A stretch of DNA of 64,000 nt from Caproiciproducens galactitolivorans (GTDB lineage Bacteria; Bacillota; Clostridia; Oscillospirales; Acutalibacteraceae). Location: contig NZ_JAPOHA010000003.1 in the NCBI RefSeq assembly GCF_026672255.1, positions 124,001 to 188,000 of the forward strand, given 5' to 3'. The position numbers were made by a program, and so were the translations under genes. Of the stretch, positions 7,269 through 14,861 are shown piece after piece (the first letter of the stretch is position 1; each line of letters begins with the position of its first letter). The notes under the pieces were generated by a model that was given only the letters and a program-made list of their open reading frames with translations, had not been told where the DNA came from and searched no databases.

Positions 7269-7438
7269 ACGTAACCTTCCTTCTGGACATAGTTCTTTGG
7301 GGTGTCGCCGGTGATATGGGGGAGGGTGTCAAAAAGGGCAAAAGAAGGAAAAAAAGCAATCTCCAAATGGCCGAACGATGACCGTCATCATTATCGGTTT
7401 TAATATTCGGTTTGCTTTTAAGGACATATAGATTTACA

Positions 7439-8125
7439 CTAGTTCCATTGTTTCCATACCGGAATGTTGGAAGCTCTTGCAATCACGTCAATCTTCTGCA
7501 TTACTAAATCCCGCCATGGCTTTTGTGTGTCATACCCCAACGCATCTGCGTCCTCACGCCGCAGGGAAATAACGTGCGTCCAGATATTACCCTCGCAGTT
7601 CGCGATTTCCTCCTGCGCCTTCCTAATGTCAACGTCCGGAGAAGAAGAAAATAGACCGTGTTCTCCAACACGGTCTACACTGGGACGTTTACCAACATAC
7701 TCGACTAAATTTTTTGCCTTTCCTAAATCAACGGCATAGCCTAATCCAAATTCTGCGGCGTGTGAAATGAGTTCAGAAGCATTCCCAATGGTAGGATTCC
7801 CTTTGAAGTCCTGATATTCCAAACTGTTTTTTGCTTCCGGAAACTCATGGAGCAAATCGGCCAGCAGTTCCATCTGCTTATGTGTGGCCGGTTTTGCCGC
7901 AACCTCCGCGTTTAATTTTAGTGGGTCAAGGTTTAAGGAAACGATATCCTCTCCGCTCATGGAAAGCTGGTTCGGCGTATTCAGTATTACGCTTTCCCGC
8001 GTACCGACATAGTTGACCAGACCCATAGCTGCGTCTTTTGTCATGCAGTGTTTTCCGTCTGCTTTTTCCCCGGCTTTCGCAATGTGGAAATACCGGGAGT
8101 TTAATACAATTCTTGCGCCGGGCAT
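7439..8125 (-). pseudogene. Truncated MobP/MobL-type relaxase (N-terminal part)
   Basis: The 228-residue product starts like MobL-type relaxases (ARIVLNSRYFHIAKAG, then LVNYVGTRESV) and runs to the conserved THVISLRREDADALGYD segment and WRDL. In the family the next step is the histidine-rich metal-binding motif after a WYAAFH-like stretch; here the frame stops right after PVWKQWN, so the metal site and the rest of the protein are missing. No continuation is found in other frames downstream. ATG 8125 has TGGAGATG upstream and gives the family N-terminus. Without the metal site the protein should be unable to nick oriT, so the element is probably not self-mobilising. Confidence 0.75.
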
Positions 8126-8225
8126 TAAAATCATCTCCAGTTCAGTTAAAATTACCAACTGTTAATCACACGATATTGAAATTACGCAAATTATTGCGCA
8201 GATCAAACAACTAAACCAAAAGATA

Positions 8226-8270
8226 AAAATGGTTGCTGGCAATTCATCAAGAAATACCAACAACCATTTT
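8226..8270 (-). terminator. Terminator downstream of the secreted-protein gene
   Basis: AAAATGGTTG (8226-8235) pairs with CAACCATTTT (8261-8270); on the minus strand the stem is followed by TTTTATCTTTT. It lies 45 nt after the stop of the gene ending at 8315. Confidence 0.6.
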
Positions 8271-8314
8271 CATTTTATAATACTCTACCGCGATATCATT
8301 ATTACAAAGATATG

Positions 8315-9238
8315 TTAACTTACACTGCAAGTAAAGACAGCCGCACGTGCGTTATTTATATAGATGCCAGTCTTGCCTGCCTTTATGTCCGTAAAAGAAA
8401 AATAATAATCATTTCCAGATCGGCTTTTAAGTTTAGTCGAAACAATGCCGCCGGTCCCAGCTACGACTGAAGGATATTTTCCACAAGTTATTCGCGCAGT
8501 ATACTTTTTTCCTCTTTTAATTGGAACTGTTGAAGTTGTATCACATGAGAAAGGAAAATCTGACCCATTAAGCTGAATTATAGTTTGGGGTTTAGTAAGA
8601 CTTGCTGGACTTTCCGCATATGGCCCGTTCCACGGGTTAACCGAAAGAAATGTACCGTCTCCTTGGTTCCTACCAGTGATAACTTGCTCCGTGTATATTT
8701 CCATTCCTTGACCTTTATCAACACAATCTTTTATTCTTTTTACGGTAAAAGACTCAGCTGCTTCATTTGAAAGCTCAATACCAGCATACATAGTTAAACC
8801 ACCAGCTAAGTAGCTGCCAACAACAGGTATATGGGGTGCACCCAGACCCGCGACGAATAGAGCAACATCTTTCGCAACACTAGTCTTAGCGTGAGAATCT
8901 AAATAAGAATAGTAAAAATTCTTTGCCTGTTTCGGTGTTAAAAACAGCACGGGACTAGCAACAAAAGTCTCAACTGTGCTAACTACTTGAATTGTCCCAT
9001 GATCATGGGGATACCTTATTACTCCACCACCTGGGAAATTGTATTTGGTGTTTGACGAGACGGAGAGCAAAGAAAATATGCCGGAATCTTTCACTCCGGA
9101 ATCTTTCACTCCAGAATCTTGTACCACCTGGTAATCACTGGAAGACTTTATCTCTGCTGCGAAACACGGAATAGCAAATGACGAAACCATTAGTATAGTT
9201 AAAATTAAGCATACGAATTTTTTACTTACGTTTTTCAC
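8315..9238 (-). CDS. Secreted hypothetical protein with DSGVK repeats
   Basis: A 307-residue exported protein. A Lys-rich start and hydrophobic core ending FAIPCFAAE form a signal peptide cleaved near residue 30. After it comes a short tandem repeat (three DSG units in VQDSGVKDSGVKDSGIF, 15-nt DNA repeats). The middle contains a glycine-rich hydrophobic stretch (VAGLGAPHIPVVGSYLAGG), and the last 80 residues (PIKRGKKYTARITCGKYPSV onward, ending TGIYINN...FTCSV) resemble a small beta-sandwich domain common at the C-terminus of Clostridia secreted proteins. I chose GTG 9238 because AAGGAG is 8 nt upstream. Function unknown; a surface or bacteriocin-like role is only a guess. Confidence 0.75.
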   Translation of the reverse strand: MKNVSKKFVCLILTILMVSSFAIPCFAAEIKSSSDYQVVQDSGVKDSGVKDSGIFSLLSVSSNTKYNFPGGGVIRYPHDHGTIQVVSTVETFVASPVLFLTPKQAKNFYYSYLDSHAKTSVAKDVALFVAGLGAPHIPVVGSYLAGGLTMYAGIELSNEAAESFTVKRIKDCVDKGQGMEIYTEQVITGRNQGDGTFLSVNPWNGPYAESPASLTKPQTIIQLNGSDFPFSCDTTSTVPIKRGKKYTARITCGKYPSVVAGTGGIVSTKLKSRSGNDYYFSFTDIKAGKTGIYINNARAAVFTCSVS

Positions 9239-9367
9239 CTTTTCCACTCCTTAATTGATATAAAATAAAATTATATTAAAAAAATTAAATAAAAATTGGA
9301 TTCACTCCTTTTAATAATGTATTTAACCGGGAGATTAGACCATGAAAAAAATTAGCTAATTGAAATT

Positions 9368-9547
9368 CTAGCTCCTATTAATATAAGCATGATGCAATAA
9401 GTATGAAATTAGCAACAGAAATGCAATAAGAGAAAATAAAAAATTATTGAAAATAAGTATATGTCTACTGCCTAATATTGCACACACAATCCAAATAATG
9501 GCGAATAATAAACAAATGCCTAAATGAATTTTCAGTCCCTTTTTCAT
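9368..9547 (-). CDS. Small two-helix membrane protein
   Basis: A 59-residue protein with two hydrophobic helices (about 8-27 and 34-52) and a short charged tail. GGAGG is 6 nt before ATG 9547, which is better than the ATG 12 nt further upstream. It lies between the secreted protein and the coiled-coil membrane proteins. Could be an immunity-type or accessory membrane protein; nothing specific is recognised. Confidence 0.6.
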   Translation of the reverse strand: MKKGLKIHLGICLLFAIIWIVCAILGSRHILIFNNFLFSLIAFLLLISYLLHHAYINRS

Positions 9548-9777
9548 CGTAACCTCCATATTTCTTTATTATCTTTGATCTATTATATATTGCTTTGCAA
9601 GAAAAATAAATACTAAGTTTTACTTTTTTAGAAAAAATCTTTTCTGCAAATCCTTTACCCTCCTTTGTTTGTCGTACCCATTCTTGTAGAAATGAAGAGA
9701 AAAAGCCAGCATGCTAATATGCATATCCATTTTTTTGAACTGGGCATTTACGGTCCACCGGCGCTTTTATGTTAGTA

Positions 9778-9812
9778 TTAAAAAAACATCCCTACAATTG
9801 GCGTAAGGATGT
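9778..9812 (-). terminator. Terminator of the coiled-coil membrane protein operon
   Basis: On the minus strand AACATCC pairs with GGATGTT across a 14-nt loop and is followed by TTTTTTT. It ends transcription of the genes starting at 11447. Confidence 0.75.
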
Positions 9813-9838
9813 TAATAGTAACAGTGTTATTATTTAAT

Positions 9839-10396
9839 TCAAAATTTTATGTTCTGGTATTGATCTATAAGTGATTGAATTTCTCTCTGTGAGTAAAGAA
9901 TGGTTTTAGATGCTATGTGATACAGTTGTTTTGTACCATTATGATAGTGTGACAGATAATTGTCTTGGATATTCGATAATTTTGCAAGTTGATCACGAAT
10001 GGAAATAGAATGGGATATGCATTTCTCGCGTAAATCACATTTATTGTCCTTAATTGAGATTTGTACGGAAACCAACTGAGATTCAATTTCACTGCACCTC
10101 TGATTTAAATCTTTCAACCCGCTTTTCTGTTCCTCTTTGATTTGTCTGGCGGTTTTGATATCCTCCATGTCCTGCTGAAGGCTATGATATATATCTGGTG
10201 CCAGAAATACAAAGCAGAGCAAAAGCAAAAGTAAAAAGGTGAAACTTACGTTGCCTGTAAAAAAGTTTGACAAAGACATTACTCCCTTACGAATATCGCG
10301 AACAGGAATTAGGTCACCAATATGAAGGCACAAAGGCAAAATGATAATCAAGGATATTAAAGAAATCCATTTTATCGTTGTTGTCGCTTTTCTCAT
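9839..10396 (-). CDS. Membrane-anchored coiled-coil protein B
   Basis: A 185-residue protein with two transmembrane segments (about 9-26 and 50-68) followed by a long polar, helical region rich in Glu, Lys, Gln and Ile/Leu at heptad spacing (about 75-180). It starts 2 nt after the stop of the preceding gene, with TTGGAG upstream, so it is co-translated with it. The pair has the same architecture and probably forms one membrane complex of the element; conjugation-accessory or exclusion roles are possible but not shown. Confidence 0.7.
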   Translation of the reverse strand: MRKATTTIKWISLISLIIILPLCLHIGDLIPVRDIRKGVMSLSNFFTGNVSFTFLLLLLLCFVFLAPDIYHSLQQDMEDIKTARQIKEEQKSGLKDLNQRCSEIESQLVSVQISIKDNKCDLREKCISHSISIRDQLAKLSNIQDNYLSHYHNGTKQLYHIASKTILYSQREIQSLIDQYQNIKF

Positions 10397-10398
10397 AA

Positions 10399-10938
10399 TT
10401 ACAACTCCAATCCCATATCCCTATGAAGCATTCTTGAATGTCTTTGCTGATTTCGTTCAAGAATCTGCTGCTCAAAAATTTCATATTCTTTTTTCAACTC
10501 AAGTTTATGCGAGATATCCGACTGAATCATGGTCTTAAAATCATTTATCTGTTTTCCAGTTGGCGGTTGTTCCGTGGAAAGACATTGATCAATAAATGAT
10601 ATTTTTATAAACAGCTCGTCGTTCAATTCCATCAGTTGATGAACCAAATTCGATATCTGAGCGACGTCATAATCGGTTTGATCCATGGTTTTGGAATTGC
10701 TATCAGTATATTCGTTTATTTGGTCTTCCAGTTCAGCAATGGTATTTTTATATCTCTCAAGGCGGACAACCATATCTGATTGATATTCTTGAAATGTAGA
10801 TTGAAGCTCTTTCAGCTCGGCTTCCAACGCCTGTCTATCAAAAAGACGTTTTACCAATTCTTTAATCAAACGAAGCACCCCATATAATAAAATTAAAAAC
10901 AGTGCAGTTTCTACCCATGCCATAGCGGAGTCAAACAT
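10399..10938 (-). CDS. Membrane-anchored coiled-coil protein A
   Basis: A 179-residue protein: one N-terminal membrane helix (WVETALFLILLYGVLRLI) then a coiled-coil of about 130 residues. The upstream in-frame ATG at 10980 is less likely than ATG 10938, which has GAGGTG 8 nt upstream. It sits between the ribbon-helix-helix gene and its partner at 9839-10396. No homologue recognised. Confidence 0.7.
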   Translation of the reverse strand: MFDSAMAWVETALFLILLYGVLRLIKELVKRLFDRQALEAELKELQSTFQEYQSDMVVRLERYKNTIAELEDQINEYTDSNSKTMDQTDYDVAQISNLVHQLMELNDELFIKISFIDQCLSTEQPPTGKQINDFKTMIQSDISHKLELKKEYEIFEQQILERNQQRHSRMLHRDMGLEL

Positions 10939-10991
10939 TATAATCACCTCTATAATAAATTGTTTATAGAATATTGTCAAATAATATTCTT

Positions 10992-11447
10992 TTATGTTTC
11001 ATCTTCTGATTCATTAGCCGCTTCTAAGATATCAATAGATCCATTCGTTGTTTTTACATCATGAATTGATTTGATACGCAGTTTATCATACTCGTCTTTA
11101 TTAAGTTGAATTACGGAAGCCATCATACGTGTGTGCATATCCATTTCAACGGCTGTGCGGAAATTTCCTTTTGAAATTCGCGTAGCCAAGTTGCTGACCA
11201 GTCCTTCCATTTTTGAGCCGAAAACACCACATAAATAATCTTGATTAAGCTGAGAAGTGATGTATCCAAAATAAAAATCAACTGCATTTTCAATTACATC
11301 GTTCCTTGATTGGTTCCTGCCTTTAAGTTTTATTAAGCTATCTATTTTCAAATACGTATCTTCTTTTAGATAAATTGATGTTCTTAGCTTTTCATTAAGG
11401 TCTATGCTGTTGTCAGAAAGTCTTTGCGAATTCACTACATTATCCAA
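10992..11447 (-). CDS. Ribbon-helix-helix DNA-binding protein (mobilisation or partition accessory)
   Basis: A 151-residue protein whose residues about 20-65 fit the ribbon-helix-helix pattern (LRTSIYLKEDTYLKIDSLI, then SRNDVIENAVDFYFG). It starts with TTG at 11447 behind AGGAGG; no ATG is available. The 310-bp region upstream holds three palindromes with the same TGTAATCA half-site, so it very likely binds there, either as autoregulator, as oriT accessory protein beside the relaxase, or as a centromere-binding protein. The C-terminal half is acidic and unassigned. Confidence 0.8.
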   Translation of the reverse strand: MDNVVNSQRLSDNSIDLNEKLRTSIYLKEDTYLKIDSLIKLKGRNQSRNDVIENAVDFYFGYITSQLNQDYLCGVFGSKMEGLVSNLATRISKGNFRTAVEMDMHTRMMASVIQLNKDEYDKLRIKSIHDVKTTNGSIDILEAANESEDET

Positions 11448-11480
11448 AGTTATTTTCCTCCTATATTTGATTTAGCAATG

Positions 11481-11667
11481 AAAATGCTTGTAATCAAAAC
11501 TGATTACAAGCATTTTTGCAGATATCCTGCGGTTTTGAAAGTCTTTTTATATTGTTTGATTCGTACTTTGTAATCAGCACAAAATTTTTGATTACAAACT
11601 CTAATCGTTCCACGCCCAGCACCGCTGGGCGTTGCGTACTGCATTGTAATCATTTTGATTACAATGC
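11481..11667. repeat. Cluster of four inverted repeats, oriT- or centromere-like
   Basis: A 310-bp gene-free stretch holds: IR1, 16-bp perfect arms at 11481-11496 / 11501-11516; IR2, arms TTTGTAATCA / TGATTACAAA at 11567-11576 / 11589-11598; IR3, CGCCCAGC / GCTGGGCG at 11613-11620 / 11624-11631; IR4, 12-bp arms at 11641-11652 / 11656-11667. IR1, IR2 and IR4 share the half-site TTGTAATCA with spacings of 4, 12 and 3 bp. The cluster lies just upstream of the ribbon-helix-helix gene, the expected place for its operator, a parS-like centromere or an origin of transfer. Confidence 0.7.
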
Positions 11668-11762
11668 TTTATCCTGCAAAGTTCAACTGACGTTTTTCAG
11701 AGTGCTAAAAAAAGAACTGAAAACCATCAAAAAACCGCATAGGATAGCCAATTTTCAATGAT

Positions 11763-12065
11763 TTAAGCTTCATTAAAACCGGTGGAGCCACTTTTTTCAA
11801 AATCCATACTTAAATCCGGTTCAGAAGAACCAGGTTGAGGTGGCTTATTTGAAGCCACAGTGGCCGATTTCATAGTAGGAGAGCGGGTGGAAGGGGAAGT
11901 CTTTTCGATGTATTTTTGAACCGCAGAAGGGACATATTTTTTATAAAAACCTTCTACCGTTTTACTTAATTCCTGCTCCATATCCAAACCTTTTTCATCC
12001 ATAAACTGCTGCGCTGCTTCGTACTTCTGCTGGTCGACTTTTAGCTTTACTGTAACGTTTTTCAT
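11763..12065 (-). CDS. DUF6103-like mobile-element protein
   Basis: A 100-residue protein beginning MKNVTVKLKVDQQKYEAAQQ, with a helical core (LDMEQELSKTVEGFYKKYVPSAVQKYIE) and a disordered Ser/Pro-rich tail. The core matches my knowledge of DUF6103, a small family found next to relaxase genes in Clostridia integrative elements; its role is not known. GAGGTAATTTAGAG precedes the ATG. It is in the minus-strand series of element genes. Confidence 0.65.
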   Translation of the reverse strand: MKNVTVKLKVDQQKYEAAQQFMDEKGLDMEQELSKTVEGFYKKYVPSAVQKYIEKTSPSTRSPTMKSATVASNKPPQPGSSEPDLSMDFEKSGSTGFNEA

Positions 12066-12119
12066 CTCTAAATTACCTCATCCTTCTTTAAAAATCTTGT
12101 TTTGGCAGGGTGGCCGGGT

Positions 12120-12141
12120 GCGCCTAAAGCAGAGAAAAAAC
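12120..12141 (+). repeat. Dispersed 22-bp repeat, copy 3
   Basis: Starts GCGCCTAAAGCAG and is identical over 22 bp to 13443-13464. It lies in a gap between a stop codon and the next start, on the 3' side of the gene ending at 12149. Confidence 0.7.
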
Positions 12142-12148
12142 AATGATT

Positions 12149-12382
12149 TTACTTTCCTTTTTCTTTAAGATAAGTTTTAATGTCAACGTGATTTTTACGG
12201 CAGTATACTATGTCGTTAAAGGCGCTGTTATTTGACTTAAGCCATAATTCTGCTTCCCCCGTTGATAATCCTAAGAATTCCTGCAAAGAATTCTTGGTGT
12301 CATGGGAATGCCAAAACTTTACCTTTTCGTCTAGTTCAGACACAGTTGCGCTTCCCTGTAAGATTTGATCAATGAAATTCAT
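12149..12382 (-). CDS. Small hypothetical protein
   Basis: A 77-residue soluble protein with AGGAGG ideally placed before ATG 12382. Its central part (NSLQEFLGLSTGEAELWLK) resembles short proteins of Clostridia mobile elements with an EFLGLS...WL core that often accompany toxin or DUF genes; the C-terminus is Lys-rich. It follows the Fic gene after a terminator. No defined function. Confidence 0.6.
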   Translation of the reverse strand: MNFIDQILQGSATVSELDEKVKFWHSHDTKNSLQEFLGLSTGEAELWLKSNNSAFNDIVYCRKNHVDIKTYLKEKGK

Positions 12383-12412
12383 TTTGCTACCTCCTACAAC
12401 TTTGCAAATAAA

Positions 12413-12445
12413 AAATCCATCGGAGTTTTTCTTCCGATGGATTCA
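12413..12445 (-). terminator. Terminator of the Fic operon
   Basis: On the minus strand AATCCATCGGA pairs with TCCGATGGATT and is followed by TTTTTATTT, 15 nt after the Fic stop codon. Confidence 0.8.
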
Positions 12446-12460
12446 TTCTTGTATTAAGTT

Positions 12461-13189
12461 TTATTCAAGTTTCATTTCCTGTTCTTCTTCCAACTCCTGC
12501 TCACAGTCGGCAAACTGCTGAAACAATTCGAGAAGTTTTCCGCCTTTCGGATTGACAAGTCGGATGTATTTCTCCTGTTCTTCAAGGGAAATAGGTGTTG
12601 TGATCCTCTCAAAGATATCCGTCATTTTTCGGTAGTCGCAGTCAAAAGCAAGCGCACTGGCTTCAATCATTTCACGGCTGGATACGTTTGAAAAATCGAC
12701 CTGGTATCCGGCAACCTGGGCGAGACTCTCAATGAAAACTCTCTGCGTCCGTCCGTTTCCTTCCCGAAACGGATGGATAACATTGATTTCCCCTATATAA
12801 TAGGCCAGCTTTTCACAAATATCATCCTGCGCGGTTCCGATCAGATAATCCTCATTTCTGAGTTTATCAAAGGTTGGCTGCGATCCGGATTCGATATACA
12901 TACAGTTGCAAAATTGATTGCCTTTTGCAATGTTAACCGTCCGAAGCTGTCCGGCCCAGGGATAGATGTCGCGGAAGATAAAGCGGTGAATCACCTGCAG
13001 GTGTTTCAGATCGAAGCTACCCTTTACCGGCAATTTTTTCAAATCATAAATACGGAGGGCTGAGATTTTTCTCTCAGCTTCATTGAGCTGGCCTTTCTCT
13101 TTGATGCCAAGTTTATTGATCAGAATAAAAGAATTGGGATAACAATATTTGCTATCCCACTCGTAGTCATATTGATATTCGTTTTCCAT
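12461..13189 (-). CDS. Fic/Doc-family AMP-transferase toxin
   Basis: A 242-residue Fic-domain protein that transfers AMP (or a related group) to a target protein. The catalytic motif HPFREGNGRTQR is complete, with the base His and the anion-binding GNGR; the flap region and IYPWAGQLRTVNI segment precede it, as in VbhT/BepA-type Fic proteins. The C-terminus is a Glu-rich tail. The ATG is 4 nt after the stop of the 57-residue antitoxin gene, with AGGTGAG overlapping that stop, so toxin translation depends on antitoxin translation. Target unknown; likely a stabilisation module of the element. Confidence 0.9.
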   Translation of the reverse strand: MENEYQYDYEWDSKYCYPNSFILINKLGIKEKGQLNEAERKISALRIYDLKKLPVKGSFDLKHLQVIHRFIFRDIYPWAGQLRTVNIAKGNQFCNCMYIESGSQPTFDKLRNEDYLIGTAQDDICEKLAYYIGEINVIHPFREGNGRTQRVFIESLAQVAGYQVDFSNVSSREMIEASALAFDCDYRKMTDIFERITTPISLEEQEKYIRLVNPKGGKLLELFQQFADCEQELEEEQEMKLE

Positions 13190-13193
13190 ATAC

Positions 13194-13367
13194 TCACCTA
13201 TCGGGAACGACGGTATACTGTTTCACCAAACGCTTAACCATCTCGTCAGTTGAAACCTCACCGGTAATACATTTTCTTAACATTTTTTTGTCATCATCCG
13301 TTAAGGGCATGCCTTCCATTGCCATGGTACCATTAATTTCGCTGATAATTTTCTCCATGTCTTTCAT
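13194..13367 (-). CDS. VbhA-like Fic antitoxin
   Basis: A 57-residue helical protein directly upstream of the Fic gene. It contains TMAMEG, which fits the class I Fic-inhibitory motif [S/T]xxxE[G/N] that blocks the ATP gamma-phosphate site, followed by an antitoxin-VbhA type tail (LTDDDKKMLRKCITGEVSTD). Read from ATG 13367; the ribosome site is a weak GGGGGG run. The gene is short enough to be missed by standard callers. Confidence 0.8.
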   Translation of the reverse strand: MKDMEKIISEINGTMAMEGMPLTDDDKKMLRKCITGEVSTDEMVKRLVKQYTVVPDR

Positions 13368-13442
13368 TGAATAGCCCCCCTTTATACATTAATATTATAC
13401 TACTTCCAGAAGAAAATATCAAAGAATTTCAGCAGACCAAAA

Positions 13443-13464
13443 GCGCCTAAAGCAGAGAAAAAAC
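13443..13464 (+). repeat. Dispersed 22-bp repeat, copy 4
   Basis: Identical to 12120-12141. It lies between the stop of the methyltransferase relic (13485) and the start of the Fic antitoxin (13367). Confidence 0.7.
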
Positions 13465-13484
13465 TATTGTATTTGAATCGCTTT

Positions 13485-14843
13485 TTAAACAGCTACGGTG
13501 TTATTAAGATCAGTCATATCGCTGCAATGCCGTACACATAGTTCCGGAAGGTTTGCCATGACCAGCGCTTTAGCAAATGGCGGCGGGACCATATTTCCGC
13601 AGCGGGCAACTTGTTTGTTTTTCGGATAAGTCTTTCCGGTATAGTCGTGGTCGATTATGTAATCAGCCGGTGCGCCCTGCGCAGCGTACAGTTCACGCGG
13701 TGTCAGCATGCGCATTCCAATATCGACAATCTGGTAATCTACACCGTGAATTGTTACCAGTCCGAACCGATCTTTACTCACCACGGTGTCAAGCGGATCC
13801 GATACTTTCTGGCCGGTGCCTTGCCCGTAATACTTAATCAAAAAGGCTTGAATCTCTGCAAAATGTCCCGGTGAAGTCGTTACCGTGTGGAGCGGTTCGC
13901 TCATACTCTGGCCGATTCCAGTCTTATAAAATTTGGAGATAAATGCAGAAACCAACGCGTACCTTGGTGAGCTATCCACGGTCATTATTGGCTCCGTTAT
14001 GGATTGCCCGCGTACTTCATTTTTTACCGTTTCACTGTGATACTGGATAAGCGACGGGGCGACCACATAATGGCTATTTACCGCCGTTATAGTACTCAAC
14101 GGCTGATTTGTGTTTTCCGCCTCATTGGAAAATTTGTAGTTTACTATGAACGGTTCTGGGTTATCAATCACAAATTTTTGAATCCCCCGTGCTATCCGTC
14201 GCATGGTATTTTCAGCAAGCGGCTTTTTACGCTCAAAAATAGACGAACACGGTAACGACCAGTCAATGATTTCCGCAGCCGTGCGCCACGGTTTTAGCTT
14301 TCCTGACTTTACTTTCGGACTACCCGGGGCACCGTGTGTCGGCTCCGGCCATACTATCGGTTTTCCGTCATTTCTGGCAATCAGGGAGAATCTTTTGCGG
14401 ATTGTCGGTGCACCATAGTCGCAGGCTCGAAGCTCTCTGTGTTCAATTTCATAACCGAGTGAGTGAAGCTGGGATTCCCATTTATGAAAAGTCGTTCCGG
14501 CGAGTTTCTTTACTGGCTTACCTTTACGAACCGGTCCCCAGGTTTGGAACTCATCGACGTTTTCCAGAATAATAACACGAGGGCGAACCTTTGCGGCCCA
14601 TTTCAGGACAATCCACGCAAGGCCACGTATCTTTTTACTTACCGGTTTTCCACCTTTAGCTTTACTGAAGTGCTTACAATCAGGTGAAAACCATGCAAGT
14701 CCAACCTTCTGACCGTGACATGCCTTTACCGGGTCAATAGCCCATACATTTTCACAATAATGCTGTGTATAAGGATGATTTGTCTTATGCATTAGGATAG
14801 CATAATCGCTCGGCATGAATTTGATAAAGTTGATTCCAAACAT
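13485..14843 (-). pseudogene. 5'-truncated DNA cytosine-5 methyltransferase
   Basis: The 452-residue product carries C5-methyltransferase motifs: catalytic Cys in WFSPDCKHFSKAKGG (motif IV), ENVDEF (VI), the IRKRFSLIAR box (VIII), a target-recognition region and GNMVPPPFAKAL (IX/X). The N-terminus is abnormal: homologues carry a LFAGGGG-type SAM-binding motif I about 20 residues before the MHKTNHP segment, and here this is replaced by MFGINFIKFMPSDY. It therefore cannot bind SAM normally. The join lies only 18 bp from the stop of the neighbouring methyltransferase gene, so a deletion or element boundary cut off the 5' end. Confidence 0.75.
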
Positions 14844-14861
14844 AATAAATCTCCGTTTCTG

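Noticed and set aside
7114-7482. 122-codon minus frame between the relaxase and the AbrB-like genes
   Set aside because: Composition changes along its length, no ribosome site, and it overlaps the relaxase 3' end; probably relic sequence only.
9056-9120. Short tandem repeats as a CRISPR remnant
   Set aside because: The 15-nt units are in frame and encode the DSGVK repeat of a secreted protein; no spacers or cas genes.
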